Program-made: the position numbers and the translations under genes
The notes under the pieces: generated by a model
The model's database searches: none
The model's input: only the letters and a program-made list of their open reading frames with translations
What the model was told of the DNA's origin: nothing
Part shown: piece after piece, positions 1 to 12,261 of the stretch
Layout: each line of letters opens with the position of its first letter
How positions within the stretch are numbered: the stretch's first letter is position 1
Source of the DNA: Sclerotinia nivalis
Taxonomy: Eukaryota > Ascomycota > Leotiomycetes > Helotiales > Sclerotiniaceae
Length of the DNA: 64,000 nt
Assembly (NCBI GenBank): GCA_029531795.1
Contig: JAPEIS010000001.1
Coordinates: forward strand, 5,456,001 to 5,520,000
Direction: 5' to 3'

Positions 1-710
1 GAAAACGAAGGAACCACTTCAGAAATTCCCGATTCCGATTCATATGAATCGGGAAAGGACTAATCCTTGAGAAAGTCTCCTCCCAAAGTTATCAATATAA
101 CCTCAAATATATTGATCTACAGAACCTCATAGATGACAACAATTTTCTACTTTTCTATCATCTTTTAACTTATAGTTTCCAAATCCGGTCTTCTATATTA
201 GCAAATACCAGAGCTCTTGTTTATTTGTTTATTAATATTCATTTTACATATCAACTCTCTCGATACATTAATATCCCCATCATTCCTTTGAACAATCCTA
301 TCCCTGTTCAAGGATATAATAATTGATAAGATACTATTATTATTTATTTTATTTGTTTAATGTTTCGATTGGATAGTAGAATCTTCCTTTAAGCCTTTTT
401 TTTATTAATTGAAATAAAAAGGGATATCATCATTGGAAATCTATAATTCAAAGTCTATAATATAATACCTCAATCCTTCAATTATCAATTAGTATAACCA
501 AAAGATTTATCATCCGTTCTATACTTTTCAAAGAATGTTATCTTTTTCAGAAAGTCTCTTTCAATTTTCAAATCACTATTCAATCCCAAAATCAAAGAAG
601 ATATACAACATTATAATATCTTTTTCAAAATCGATTATATAGAACTCTTACTTCTATTAACTAGATTCATTACTAAGTATAAATAGAACTTATATATTAG
701 CCTCCAACAA
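1..710. other. AT-rich flank of chromovirus relic, probably decayed gag/protease
   Basis: No intact reading frame is present. The stretch directly precedes recognisable pol sequence and has the same very high A+T content, so it is probably the gag/protease part of the same RIP-decayed element, cut by the window edge. Short frame pieces are rich in Ser/Asp/Glu at the very start, but I cannot identify a zinc knuckle or a protease motif here. No LTR end could be recognised. Confidence 0.4.
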
Positions 711-3700
711 ATGAAAATAGAATTCAAAGAAAGCTCGTTTATAGAATCATTTTTGCTCCTTTTCGAAGATATCAAAAGTTATAATTTATTCTTCTCCGCA
801 AAAACCAAATCAATTAATCGTTCTGTTTTTCTAAATAAGTTATTCTCTGAATATTATCAATCAAATTATTTGTTCCAAGTTGTTGTCGATATTATTGTAA
901 TCTTTGCTGAAACTTTCAAAATATATAATCGTCGCTACAATAATACCATTTTTTTTATCAACATCTACAAAATCAATACAGTATTGGAAGATCGAATAAA
1001 GAATACCAACAATGAAGAACTTCAAGAATTACTTCAAAAAGTTCCTCAAATATATTACAATTATCTCGAAATCTTTTCAAAGAAGGAATCCGATAAATTA
1101 CTCTAATATACCATATACAATCATAAAATCGAAATTCCATCAGATACCCAATTCAGGACTAACCCCATCTACAATATATCCTCGAAAGAACTCTTAATTG
1201 TTAAGGAATACTTTATCAATAATCTCAAAAAGGATTTCATTAAAACTAACTCTTTTTCATTCATTGTACCAATATTTTTTGTTTCCAAACCGAATAATGG
1301 TTTACATTTCTATATCGATTTTCGACGATTCAATACTATTATTAAAAGAGACGAATACCCTTTGCTATTAATCGATAAGATTTTAATGCGTATCTCAAAA
1401 TCTAAGATATTCATGAAGTTAAATATTCGACAAATATTTCATTGAATTTGTATATATCTCAACTCTAAAGATTTGATTACATTCCGAATATGATATAGAA
1501 CTTATAAATATAAAATTTTACTCTTCGAATTGATTAATAATTCTGTTATTTATCAATAATATATAAATAACGTTTTTTTCGATCTCTTAAATATAATCTG
1601 TATAACTTACCTAAACGATATCTTAATCTATTTTGAAAACAAAATAGAATACGAAATATATATATTATAAGTTCTTGATTACCTCTATAAAGCTGGATTA
1701 CAGGCTGATATCAATAAATATAAATTCAATATCAAAAAAACTAAATACTTTGAATTTATTATCTTTACAAAAGGAATAGAGATAAATTTAAAGAAAATTG
1801 AAATCGTAAAAGAATGAAAAGTCCTTACAAATGTTAAAGGAGTATAATCCTTTTTAGGATTTTGTAACTTTTATAGATACTTTATTCAAAACTTCGAATG
1901 AATCATCTGTTCGTTTATTAATTTGATGAAGAAAGATTCTTTATATATATAGGATAGCAATTGTATCGCTGCCTTTGATCGTTTTAAGCAAATGATGCTC
2001 CAAGCTTTTGTTCTAAAACATTATCAATTACATCTACAAACTATAATCGAAATTGATATATCAAATGGTATTATCGAAGGAATGCTTTTTTAGCTATACG
2101 ATAATAATCAATAGTACTCTATCGCTTTCTTTATCAAAATAATACTCTCGATTAAGATGAATTATATGATATTCGATAAAGAAATACTCGTTATTATTAA
2201 AGCCTTCAAAACCTGGAAAACAGAATTTATTAGTTTCTTTTATTGTATAAAAATTGTAATAGATTATAAAGCCTTGGAATATTTCATAACAAAGAAAACC
2301 TTAAATCAATGACAGACCAGATAATCTGAAATCCTAGCAAACTTTTAGTTCGAAATATTATACCGAATAGAAGTTAATAATACAACAACAAATATACTTA
2401 ATTATTGCGATCAGAAAATGAAAGTATAGGAAATGGTATATTTTAAATAATATATTCAAACCCTATTCCCTCTAGAAGTTCTTGACAAAAAAATATTGGA
2501 TGAACTCAATATAAAAGAAAAGAAAGTAATTATGATTTTAGCTATTAAAACAAAAGAACTAGATCTTATAGATCGTATTCTACAAACTAACTATATACAC
2601 CCATTAATACAATCGAAATACGATTTGACAATTAATTTGAAAAAAGAATATTCTATACATAATGATTTATTACTTCACAAAGATCGATTAGTTATATCTG
2701 ATATAGATGGCCTTCATATTAGTCTTATAGAAGAAACCTATATCCAAATCTCCTCAATTCATCTTAGTAAAACCAAAACGAAGTTGATTATAAAGAAACA
2801 ATATTTTTGGAAAGGAATAACCGATTATATCGATCAGTATATCGACAATTGTACCATTTGCTATAATTATTATATTCCAAAAGACCGAATATTTGGGTTT
2901 TTATATCCTTTACCTATTCTTGTCAGATTATAGATCGATATATCGATAGATTTCAAATCCTTTTCAAAGAATAAATATAAATACAATAACATTTTTGTAG
3001 TTGTCGATAGATTATCGAAACAATTAATATACATTCCTTATTATTATATTATAATTGCCCAAAAAATAGCTTTAATATATCTGAACTATATCTATCGTTA
3101 AAAAGATATTTCAACTATTATCATATCCGATAAAGGCTTACAATTCATATCCAGCTTTTGAAACGAATTCATATAAATCCTAAAGATCAAACTAAAGCTA
3201 TTTACAGTCTATTATTTTTAAACAGATAGACAGACCGAAATCATAAACTAATATTTAGACTAACACCTTCGACTATATATTAATTATTATCAAGACAATT
3301 GATCGGAACTTTTGTATATGATGGACTATGTATAACTCATTATGCTTTACGAAAGCTTAGGAATGTCCCCTTTCGAACTTCAAAATAGTTACTCCTCAAT
3401 CATTTCCTTCGATTGGAATAGATCTCCTTTCAATGCCCTTTATATAGCTACAAAAAAGTTGAATTATATTGATATATAAGCCTTCTTTAAATGTATATAT
3501 GAAGTTTGAAAGATAGTTAAAGATATTCTTTCCAAAGTATAATAAAAGAAGATGAAAGATATCGATCGTTATCGAAAATCAATCGATTTCCAAATAAAAG
3601 ATGAAGTATATATTACTACTAGAAACTTCACTATAAAACGATTTAGCTGCAAACTCGATCTACAAATAACAAAGCCATATCGTATTCTCGAGAAAGTAGA

Positions 3701-4148
3701 TTATTTATATCAATTGAATCTTTCGGAAAGTATAAATATATATAAGGTCTTCTTCTTCGATAAACTACGAAAAGCTGTAACAAACTTTGTTTCTGGATAA
3801 TACAATGATCCTTTTTTATTCATTATAATTGTTGTCAATGCAGAATTCGAAGTGCAGTAAATTCTAGTCTCAAAGATCCTCCACAGACAGATTCAATATA
3901 AAATAAAATGGATAGAATATAACGACAACTCTATATAATATTACTATTCCAATATCATATATACTCTATACAAAATACAAGAGTTTTATATTCAATATTC
4001 CGAAACTGTAGGGCCTCCTAATCACCTCCTCGAATAAATAAAAGCTTAGGAGAATAATAACAACGATTACAACGAATTTGCAAATAACAAACTTATAAAT
4101 AGAGTCATTAAACAAAATTATTTATCCGCTTTCCTTCCCTTCGAATAA
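711..4148 (+). pseudogene. Ty3/gypsy chromovirus pol relic (RT, RNase H, integrase, chromodomain)
   Basis: All recognisable pol domains lie in one frame (codons starting at multiples of three), broken by many stops but without a detectable frameshift. In order: a pre-RT segment with FSKKESDKLL (about 1070-1105); reverse transcriptase from about 1270 with the active-site box reading YLND (about 1600) instead of YLDD; RNase H (about 1900-2350); integrase zinc-binding segment with NCTIC (about 2850); integrase core starting VVVDRLSKQ (about 2998); the C-terminal GPY/F-like part (3552-3800); and a chromodomain (about 3850-4010) followed by a tail ending at the TAA at 4146-4148. Stops fall where Gln, Arg or Trp codons are expected, as RIP would create. 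The element is inactive. Confidence 0.85.
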
Positions 4149-4400
4149 AAGGTTACAACCAATTTATAATTTATTTGAAAACTCGTTTATTGTTTTTACT
4201 TTTTTTTGTCGTTTGTTTATTTACTTGTTTCAATTTTTACCCTATTCTTCTTTTTCTTTACCTTTATTCTATTCAATATACTATAATTGTATATCCAAAT
4301 AAAAACAGATTCAATTCATCTAAAAACATTTATTTCATTATGAATTTTCTAAATAGTTTATTCAATTCACCTAGAAGAACTTCTACAGCCTCGTCTTCGA
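3992..4400 (+). repeat. Direct repeat A, copy 1 (pol tail plus 3' region)
   Basis: This block matches 12513-12910 in the same orientation, starting at the shared CGAAACT(G/A)TAGGGCC. It carries the end of the chromodomain-linked pol tail and about 250 bp of non-pol sequence, including the MNFLNSLFN start. Differences between copies are mainly C/T and G/A, plus some short gaps near the right end. It shows that two copies of the same chromovirus family contributed to this block. Confidence 0.75.
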
Positions 4401-4893
4401 ATAATCTTATCAACAATCGTTCTTTTCTCTTTATCTTTCCCCTTTCGAAACTTAATACATCAATAGTATTAGAGTAAGAAAAGAATACTATCCATCGTTC
4501 TTCCGTCTACAAGAAAAGCTCTCAAATAATTGCATCTTTAAACAACGAAGAAATCCATTTCTCCAACATTATCGATTTCATTGAAAATCACCCAAATATA
4601 TCTATTGTCGATACAGCTTAAATGATCAATATAATCAAAATATAGGCCATATAAACAGGTACCGGCCTCGAGGATTTCGTTCATCGATTTAATATATTCG
4701 AAAAAATACGATAATTTTATAAACAATTGAATATAATAAAAAAGGATACAAACGAAAAGCATACGAAATTCGTCGAAATAATTAACAAAGGCAAACAAAC
4801 GAAACTCGATATTAGACTTTCGCAAAAAAGGCTCGCGATCTATACAAAAAGCAAAATATTAACTTTAAAATTGTTTATCAAAACCTACCCGAA
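4149..4893. mobile_element. 3' end of relic and gag-like debris, interrupted by chromovirus insertion
   Basis: Sequence after the pol stop continues the block that recurs at 12508-12910. An ATG at 4340 opens a frame starting MNFLNSLFN with a Ser-rich stretch, which could be the start of a gag or an LTR-adjacent ORF; the same start recurs in the second copy at about 12845. Beyond about 4480 only broken frames remain. The complete element at 4894 is inserted into this material. I could not place LTR borders for this family. Confidence 0.5.
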
Positions 4894-5381
4894 TATTACG
4901 ATCACAGATCTTACAATAACCGATCGTATGAATACACGTTATGATTTGATCGAATTAGTATGAGATTAAGGTGGTCGTAGGAACAAGTGAGTATAGACTA
5001 TGTTAGTATCAGATTATATAATGGAGCATTGAAGTTTCGAAGGCTTTCAGCGCTCCCGGAGTATTGGAGTATCGAAGGCTTTCAATGTTCTTGGAGTATT
5101 GGAGTTTCGAAGGCTCCCAATGTTTTCGGAGCATTAAAGCTTCGAGGGCTTCTAGAGTTTTCAAATATGAAGGTTTATATAAACAGAATGGATTCTTTTA
5201 TTTGTAGAACTTTGTGTTCAAGAATAATCATTAATTTAAATATTATAGTTATTATATAATACAATTGTTATATATTTTCATTCTTATCAAGTCTTTATTT
5301 GATTTTTAGTAGAAATCATTATGGTTTTTTTATAAGTCCTTTGATTATTTCTTAATGATAAAGGATTGTAGTAATGTAATA
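4894..5381 (+). repeat. 5' LTR of the complete chromovirus
   Basis: This 488-bp LTR aligns end to end with 11155-11642 without gaps in the parts I compared. Differences are transitions in both directions, so each LTR was mutated independently after insertion. It contains an internal run of short related units, built on GTTTCGAAGGCT/CCCGGAGTATTGGAG, at about 5030-5160. Confidence 0.93.
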
Positions 5382-7130
5382 TTTTGAGTATTTTTATTAG
5401 TTCAAATATTGATTTGGTATGTTTCATTTCGTTATGTCTTTGTAAGATTTTGTTACCAATATTTTTTCGAATAATAATAACAACGATGATAATGATAACA
5501 ATATCGAGTTATTAGATGCCAATCCTATCCCAGTATAGATCATAGAAACTTTACGAGTAGTAATGCTCGATAAGTATTATAGTAATCGAAGGGAATTTGA
5601 AACCTTTCTATTTCAAATCGAAATGTATTCAAATTTAATGCTGTTAAATTTGTGATTTCTGATAGTTATAGTTTGTATGTTTTCTTTTATTTTTGTAGAG
5701 AAATGGTTAAATGGATTTAATTTTATTTTAGAGATTATTTTATTAAGTTTAGAGATCATTGTATAATAGTTATACGAATCATTTTCGAAAGCTTTGTAGG
5801 ATTCAAAAGAGAAATCGGATGAGTATTTGGGGATATCGATGAAGTTAAGATAGTTGAACGAAATTTATTTGTTTTAAAATAAATTGGAGTAGTGATCAAT
5901 TATGCTATGGAATTTAGATGATATGTTAATCAAATTGGATGGGATCAATAAATTTTGCTAAGTTATTTTTATTGCGATTTTAAAGATTATGTAAAGTTGG
6001 AATTTATAAGAGGTATCGAATCTATGAATATCAATGAAATGATAGAATTCGTAATTAAGATCGATAATCGGTTTTACGAATATTAGCGAGACAAGAAGTT
6101 CCAAAATTATTTAGGTTAGAATTATAAATAAAATGAAGGAAGATGATATCAAGTTAGGAATGAAAACTATAGAGATCCGATAGAGTTGGATATTATTATC
6201 CGAGGAAAACTATTCAAGGAAGAAATGGATAGGTGTAGAAATGAGAAGTTATGCTTTGAATGCGGGTAATTAGGATATAGAGCTACAATTCATTGCTAAA
6301 AGAAATAAAGAAATTTCAATCGGAATAAGAAACTTTGGAAAAACAAAAAGCAATTCAATATAATATTCGTATTCCAGTTATGTGTTCTAAATTGTATGGA
6401 TTTAGGTTTTAAAGAATAATTGAAGGATAATTAATTCGAAGAATCAGAAGATTCAGAAGAAGAATCAATTTTGTAAATCGATCGAAAACCAAATTCAGAG
6501 GAACTTTGGATTATATAGTATATCGACAAATGGAATCGTCGAATTTGGAAATTTGGAGAAATAAATGAAAGAATTTATAGCAATGATTTAAATATAAAAG
6601 GTGTTATAAAGAAAGAAATTTATAAAATAAGAATTATCGATAAATATAGAATTTTATAGTACGGAGTTACAATCAATTCCTCTTTTGTTGAAAGAACTTT
6701 ATATTATTATATGAAAATGCTCGAACAAGAAGAAATATGGGAAGTTATTTATTTCTATTACGATATTAATCATTTTATATATAAGATATATTTAGTATAA
6801 TAGGTAAAGAATGAATATTTAATGCAAGTTTAAATTATACAATCTTTATAGATAATAGGATATTTTCTTTGAGTTATATAAAGATTATCTCTAATTATCA
6901 AATGGAAAAATATGTTCAACGATGAGATTTCAGTTGATCAAACAATTACAAACGATAAGGAAGAAGATTGTTGGAATGCTTCTTTATTTGATTAGTTAAA
7001 TCGTTTAATTGATCAAATTGACTAAATCGATCAAATTGATCAAATTGATCAAATTGACTAAATTGATCAAAATAACCGAACGGGTCAAAACAGGTAATTA
7101 AATGTTACAGGATATAGTGGACAGATCAAT
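5382..7130 (+). pseudogene. Decayed gag with CCHC zinc knuckle
   Basis: The segment between the 5' LTR and the protease motif has gag-like content. At about 6252-6297 the frame reads CFECG-stop-LGYRATIHC, a CX2CX4HX4C zinc knuckle whose Gln codon became TAA (CAA to TAA). Upstream, a piece starting RREFETFLFQIEMYSNLM (about 5590) resembles the capsid start of fungal gypsy gags. At 7000-7080 there is a low-complexity run built on GATCAAATT repeats. There are many stops and no usable start, so no function remains. Confidence 0.7.
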
Positions 7131-10100
7131 CTGATGGTTATGATCAATAGGTATCGGTTCAAAGTTATGATAGATTTTGGAGTAATCGGAAATTTTATTG
7201 TATAAGAAGCTGTGTAAGAAGTTGGTATAAGGTTTCAAATGAAGAAATATTTATATGTGTTGCAATTAGTAGATGGATAATTAATTGATGTTGAAAATGG
7301 GATGGTATGAATGGAGATCAAGTTAATAGAAATGTAGATAGATGAATATTATGAGTTTATATAGTTTGATATGGTTTTATTGGGGAATTATCAGGTTATA
7401 TTGGGTATGCTATAGTTGATATGGTACAATTCCAATATTAATTGGAATCGAGGAACTTTGATATTCGATTAATGCGATTGCGATTATCAAGATATATACA
7501 AATCTGTGAGATTGAATATATATTTTAGGGAGTTGAAGGTGAATAATTTTATCGATGTAGGATATTGAGTTTAGGATCCCTTATTGATGGATATATTAGT
7601 GGAGTATAGGAAATATATAAAACTTTTCGAAGAACGAAAAAACTACAAAGTTTTATCAGAATACAAATTGTGGGATTACGAAATAGTGTTAATGGAAGGA
7701 AAGATATTTTTATTTGGATTTATTTATCAAATGTTGGAAGGAGATTTGAGGATGTTTAAGGAATATATTAATGATAGTTTAAAGAAAGGATGGATTAAAG
7801 AATCTATTTTATAGGTAGTTAGTTTTGTATTATATATATTTAAAAAGGATGGAATCAAAAGGTTATATGTAGATTATTGCAAATTCAACGATATGATAAT
7901 TAAGGATCGATATCTATTTCTATTAGTTATGGAATTGAAAGATCGATTAGGGAAAGTTAAGATTTTCTTTAAGTTTGATTTATGAAACGGTTTTCATCTA
8001 ATTAGAATAAAGAAAGGTGAAGAATGGAAAATAGTATTCAGAATTCGATATGGATTATACAAGTATCAGGTTATGCTATTTGGGTTAATTAATGTATTAG
8101 TAATATGTATGCATTTGGTAAATAATATATTGAGAAAGTATTTCGATATTTGTTGTATTTGTTATTTGGATAATATATTGATTTATTTGAAGACTCTAGA
8201 ATAATATATTCAAGATGTCAGTAATATTTTAGTATATTTGAAAGAAGTAGATTTTCAATGCAAATCTAGTAAATGTATATTCTATGTTATGGAGATAGAG
8301 TTTTTAAGTTATATAATCTTTTCAGGAAGATTTAAGATGAGTTCAAATAAATTATAGATTATTCAAGAATGAAATCAATCTATAAACGTTAAGGAAATAT
8401 AATCCTTTTTAGGATTTGCCAATTTTTATTGCAGATTTATTAAAGATTATTCGAAAATAACAATTCCGATATTCGAAATAACCAAAAAGAATCAAGGAAA
8501 GTTTCAATGAATGAAAAAGGCACAAGAAGTTTTCGAATTACTCAAATAAGTTTTTATGAAAGAATCAATACTTTTATTATTCGATTCTGAATTACCAATT
8601 GAGATTGAAACCAATTCTTTGAATTACATTCTAAAAGCAATATTAAACCAATTAAAAACAAATAAGAAATAGCAATCAATAGCCTACTATTCCTGTAAAT
8701 TATCATTAGTAGAATTGAATTATAAGATTTACGATAAAAAGCTATTAATTATAATCGAAGTATTTAGGAAATAGAAAGTCTATTTGAAAGAATCGAAATA
8801 TACAATATAGATATATATTAATTATAAAAATTTAGTTTACTTTATTACAACAAAGGAATTAAATAAATGGTAGATTAAATAATCCGAAATTATAGTTGTT
8901 TACAATTTTTGTATTTCATATATCAAAGGAATAAAAAACACTAGAACCGATGTTTTTAATAGAAAACCAGAATATTTACAAAATAAAGTATACGAAATAT
9001 ATACAATCTTGAAAAAAGAAGATAATGCATTAATACACAATAAATTATAATTCATTGCTTCTTTCAGAATTGATTACAATACAATCAAAAAGCAATTGAA
9101 AGTAGAATATAAACAAGATACTATTACGAAACAAATTTTCAAGAATATAAACAATTTGAAAAAAGAATTCAGTATCGATGAAAGATTTATATACTTCCAC
9201 AATAAATTATATATACCTTTTAAATTAACTGAAAAATATATTCGAAAACAATACAAACTTCCAGTTTATAAACATCAAAGAGTAACTAAAATCTTTACCA
9301 AAATCAAAAAAGAAATTTATTTTCCAAAAATGAGGATTACAATTGAGAAAGTAATTGGGAATTATAATACTTATATACAAAACAAAGCTGCTAGGTATAT
9401 TTTATATAATCAATTCAAGACCTCTAAATTATCTATTTAATTATGAAAGTTTATTGTATAGAATTTTATAGTGAAACTATTTATATCCAAAAAATTAATC
9501 ATATTAAAAAAATACAATTCCATTCTAATAATAACAAACAGATTAACGAAATTCGTTTATATGATACCATTCTATAAGAAATAAACAGCAAATAACCTGA
9601 CTTATATATTCCTACAAAATATAATCAGTATTCATAATATATCAAAAGAAATAATTTCAGATAAAAATAAACTTTTTATATCAAAATTCTGGACTACTCT
9701 TATAACATTGCTTAAAATCAAACGCAAATTATCTACTACATTTCACCCCCAAACAAATAGTCAAATAGAATATTTAAATCAAACAATAAAAGCCTATCTA
9801 CATTACTATATCAACTATAAACAAAACGATTAGATTCAACTACTACCCTTAACTCAATTCGTATACAATACATTGGAGATAGAAATAACAAAGGTAACAC
9901 CAATATACACTAATTATAAATATACTTCATTAATCTACCATTCACCATTCCCACAAACAACGAATACCAACGAAACTATAAAAGATATATCGGAAATCAA
10001 AGAATTATATGAATAGCTCTTATTAGATCTACAATTTATAATTTTGAAAACAACTATATATTACAACAAATTATAGAATATAGAATCTACTTTTAAAAAG

Positions 10101-10520
10101 AAAAATAAAGTTTATTTGATTCGAAAAAATATTCAAATACAACAACTAAATGATAAATTAGATTACAAAAAACTAAAACCATTTGAAATCGAAGAAATAA
10201 TAGAATCTATCAATTTCAGATTGAAATTACCAAATACCATAAATATCTATTTAGTATTCCATATATCCTTATTCGAATTAGTATCATTAGAAACGCCGAA
10301 TACATTAGAAATTATAATCGAATTTATCAATCCGAACACCAAATATAATATCGAAATGATATTAGATTGCAAATACATCAAAAATACAATAAAATATTTA
10401 ATCAAATAATTCGATTATCTATATTCAGAAAACACTTAGGAATTCAGAAAGAATTTCAATTGTCTTGAAAAGCTATAAACATTCTATTAGCGATATCCGG
10501 ATCTACCCAAAAAGGATCAA
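7131..10520 (+). pseudogene. Decayed chromovirus pol: protease, RT, RNase H, integrase, chromodomain
   Basis: All domains I located share one frame with gag's zinc knuckle. Protease: the catalytic D-S-G motif reads IDFG at about 7170, a C-to-T change of the Ser codon. Reverse transcriptase spans about 7820-8420, with the active site YLDN (about 8163-8174) in place of YLDD. RNase H lies at about 8560-8960. In the integrase zinc-binding region (about 9260-9420) the Cys pair reads as Tyr. The integrase C-terminal part is at 10116-10340. A chromodomain with the aromatic/acidic pattern YLIKWF..Y..ENTWE (with stops at Trp codons) occupies about 10350-10510. All of these point to RIP and loss of activity. 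Confidence 0.88.
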
Positions 10521-11136
10521 AGGGATTCGAAAAAGACAAAGAATCGAAATCTTTTAAAAGATTGAATAAAATATTATTAAAACCAAAAGTATTCTTATTT
10601 GCTCTTTCCTTCTTCATTTGTTTTTTTGCCAAACATTCTTTCTCTTCCAAAGCATTCAATTCATCCAAATATTTAAGATTACGATCGATTATTTGCTTTC
10701 TATAATCGTATAGGAATTTCTTTTATTTACACAAACACAAAATTTTAACAAACGCTTCTTCCTCTTCACAATCTAATTTCTCTTTTTGTTTATCCAAAGA
10801 AACCCAATCCGAAACACAAGATATTTCCCGATCCCAATCTTCTTCCAAAGGAAATTCGGTATCACAAAGAATTCGAATCAGAATATATTCGAAACAACGA
10901 AAACATTGAGAATTATTAACGTTTTTCATATAACAAAGTTTTTCATTGCGACAATAAAAATAGAGAGATATTTCAATTCCACAATTATTAATAGATTGAA
11001 CCAGAAAAATTTGTTCGAAACGTTTTCGAACAGAAGATAAAGATTTCTTAATTTTGGAGAAAGATATAATGGGAAAAAAGAGTTTTGCACTTTTCTTCAG
11101 AATATAACCCCGTCTTATAAGCTTGAAACAAGCTTT
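10456..11136 (-). pseudogene. Antisense Cys-rich/coiled-coil ORF at the 3' end of the chromovirus
   Basis: On the minus strand one frame stays open from 11136 to 10456, about 226 codons, with a single TAA at 10723-10725. The first half carries a Cys array (CRNEKLC, then about ten residues, CFRC, then C about eleven residues later). An acidic, Lys-rich helix follows (LDELNALEEKECLAKKQM), then a short acidic tail ending with Asn. Many fungal Ty3/gypsy elements carry a predicted antisense protein of this layout (CX2C-type array, coiled coil, acidic tail) between pol and the 3' LTR; I recall this from general knowledge and have not checked it. It overlaps the chromodomain end on the other strand. 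No function is known to me. Confidence 0.6.
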
Positions 11137-11139
11137 AAT

Positions 11140-11154
11140 CTAAATGGGGGATAA
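11140..11154 (+). promoter_or_regulatory. Polypurine tract (plus-strand priming site)
   Basis: A run reading AAATGGGGGATAA ends directly at the first base of the 3' LTR (11155). Position and composition are those of the polypurine tract used to prime plus-strand DNA synthesis in LTR retroelements. It is one of the few G-rich runs left in this AT-rich block. Confidence 0.75.
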
Positions 11155-11642
11155 TGTTACAATCACAGATCTTACAATAACCGATCGTATAAATATAAAT
11201 TATGATTTGATCGAATTAGTATAAGATTAAAATAATCATAAAAACAAACAAACACAGACTATATTAGTATCAAATCATATAATAAAACATTAAAGTTTTG
11301 AAGACTCTCAGTGTTCCCGAAGCATTGAAGTATCGAAGACTCCCAACGCTCCCGGAGCATTGGAGTTTCGAAGGCTCCCAACGCTCCCGAAGCATTGGAA
11401 CTTCGAGAGCTCCTAGGGCTCCCAAATACGAAGATCTATATAAACAAGATGGATTCCTTTATTTGTAAAACTTCGGACTCAAGAACAATCATTAGTTTAA
11501 ACATTATAATTATTATACAATACAATCATTATATATTTTCATTCTCATTAAGCCTCTGTTTGATCTTTAGTAGAAACTATCACAGCCTTTTTATAAACCC
11601 CTTGATCACTTTTTAGTGATAAAGGATTGTAGCGGCGTAACA
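11155..11642 (+). repeat. 3' LTR of the complete chromovirus
   Basis: This 488-bp partner of the LTR at 4894-5381 keeps the ideal TGTTAC and GTAACA termini and the internal short-unit array (about 11290-11420, units like CTCCCGAAGCATTGAAG). It is followed at once by CCGAA, the target-site duplication. It is less depleted of C than the 5' copy and more depleted of G, so the two copies record opposite strand biases of mutation. Confidence 0.93.
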
Positions 11643-12261
11643 CCGAAATAGCAAACAAATACCATTTTCGTATTCAAACTCATATATATCATAATCATTG
11701 CGATAAACAGTATTAATATATATCGTACCCTGAATACTATTATCATTGAACGTTTTCAACAATACAATTGCAAAAAAGGAAACAAGGGAAATAGACTTCC
11801 GGAATCTACCACAATCGATATAAAGCGAACATAGAAGCTTATAAATTCGAAAAAAGATATTCCCTGTCCCTTCTATACTCTTTTCTTCATGAAAAATAAA
11901 GGATTCACTATAATACCTTACAATCTCCTTGGAAAATACAAAAAAGGAGAAATTCATACAACTTTCGATCGTTTTGATAACAAACCTCCTCGCCATCATA
12001 ATACAATTATATTAGATATAGTTTTTGATATTCCCGATCAAATATATCAAACTAAGTAATCCACAAAGACCTCCTCGATCCCGATTAAAAAGGCTTTCAC
12101 AGAACCAATCAAAATTGAATATGACAACGATTCCCTATTAGAAATATCGCAAAGAAAAAGGAAAGCAAAAACAACTATAAAGAACGAATCTATTTCGTTG
12201 ATACAAAAGATTAAAAGGAAGATTTAAAGGTAAATCAATTTTCTTTACAAAAGGAATGATA
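11643..12261. other. Debris of the element interrupted by the chromovirus
   Basis: After the target-site duplication comes AT-rich sequence with short broken frames on both strands, plausibly the continuation of the gag-like sequence cut at 4893. A 128-codon minus-strand frame (11613-11999) shows no family I recognise and probably reflects stop-poor decay. Nothing else is supported. Confidence 0.4.

Larger units (their letters stand above)
4894..11642 (+). mobile_element. Complete but RIP-decayed Ty3/gypsy chromovirus with 488-bp LTRs
   Basis: The 6749-bp element is bounded by two direct LTRs of identical length. The 3' LTR keeps TGTTAC...GTAACA ends; the 5' LTR reads TATTAC...GTAATA, each change a transition. 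The five bases CCGAA stand immediately before 4894 and immediately after 11642, a target-site duplication of the size usual for Ty3/gypsy integrases. Inside, in order, are gag with a zinc knuckle, protease, reverse transcriptase, RNase H, integrase and chromodomain, then an antisense reading frame and a polypurine tract before the 3' LTR. Numerous in-frame stops and lost catalytic residues make it non-autonomous. It is inserted in older element debris, because gag-like sequence flanks it. Confidence 0.93.

Noticed and set aside
4538..4825. 95-codon minus-strand frame
   Set aside because: It lies over gag-like plus-strand debris in AT-rich DNA and has no recognisable domain; stop-poor chance frames are expected there.
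11613..11999. 128-codon minus-strand frame rich in Phe/Tyr/Ile
   Set aside because: Composition follows the AT-rich background, it starts inside the 3' LTR, and no motif is visible.
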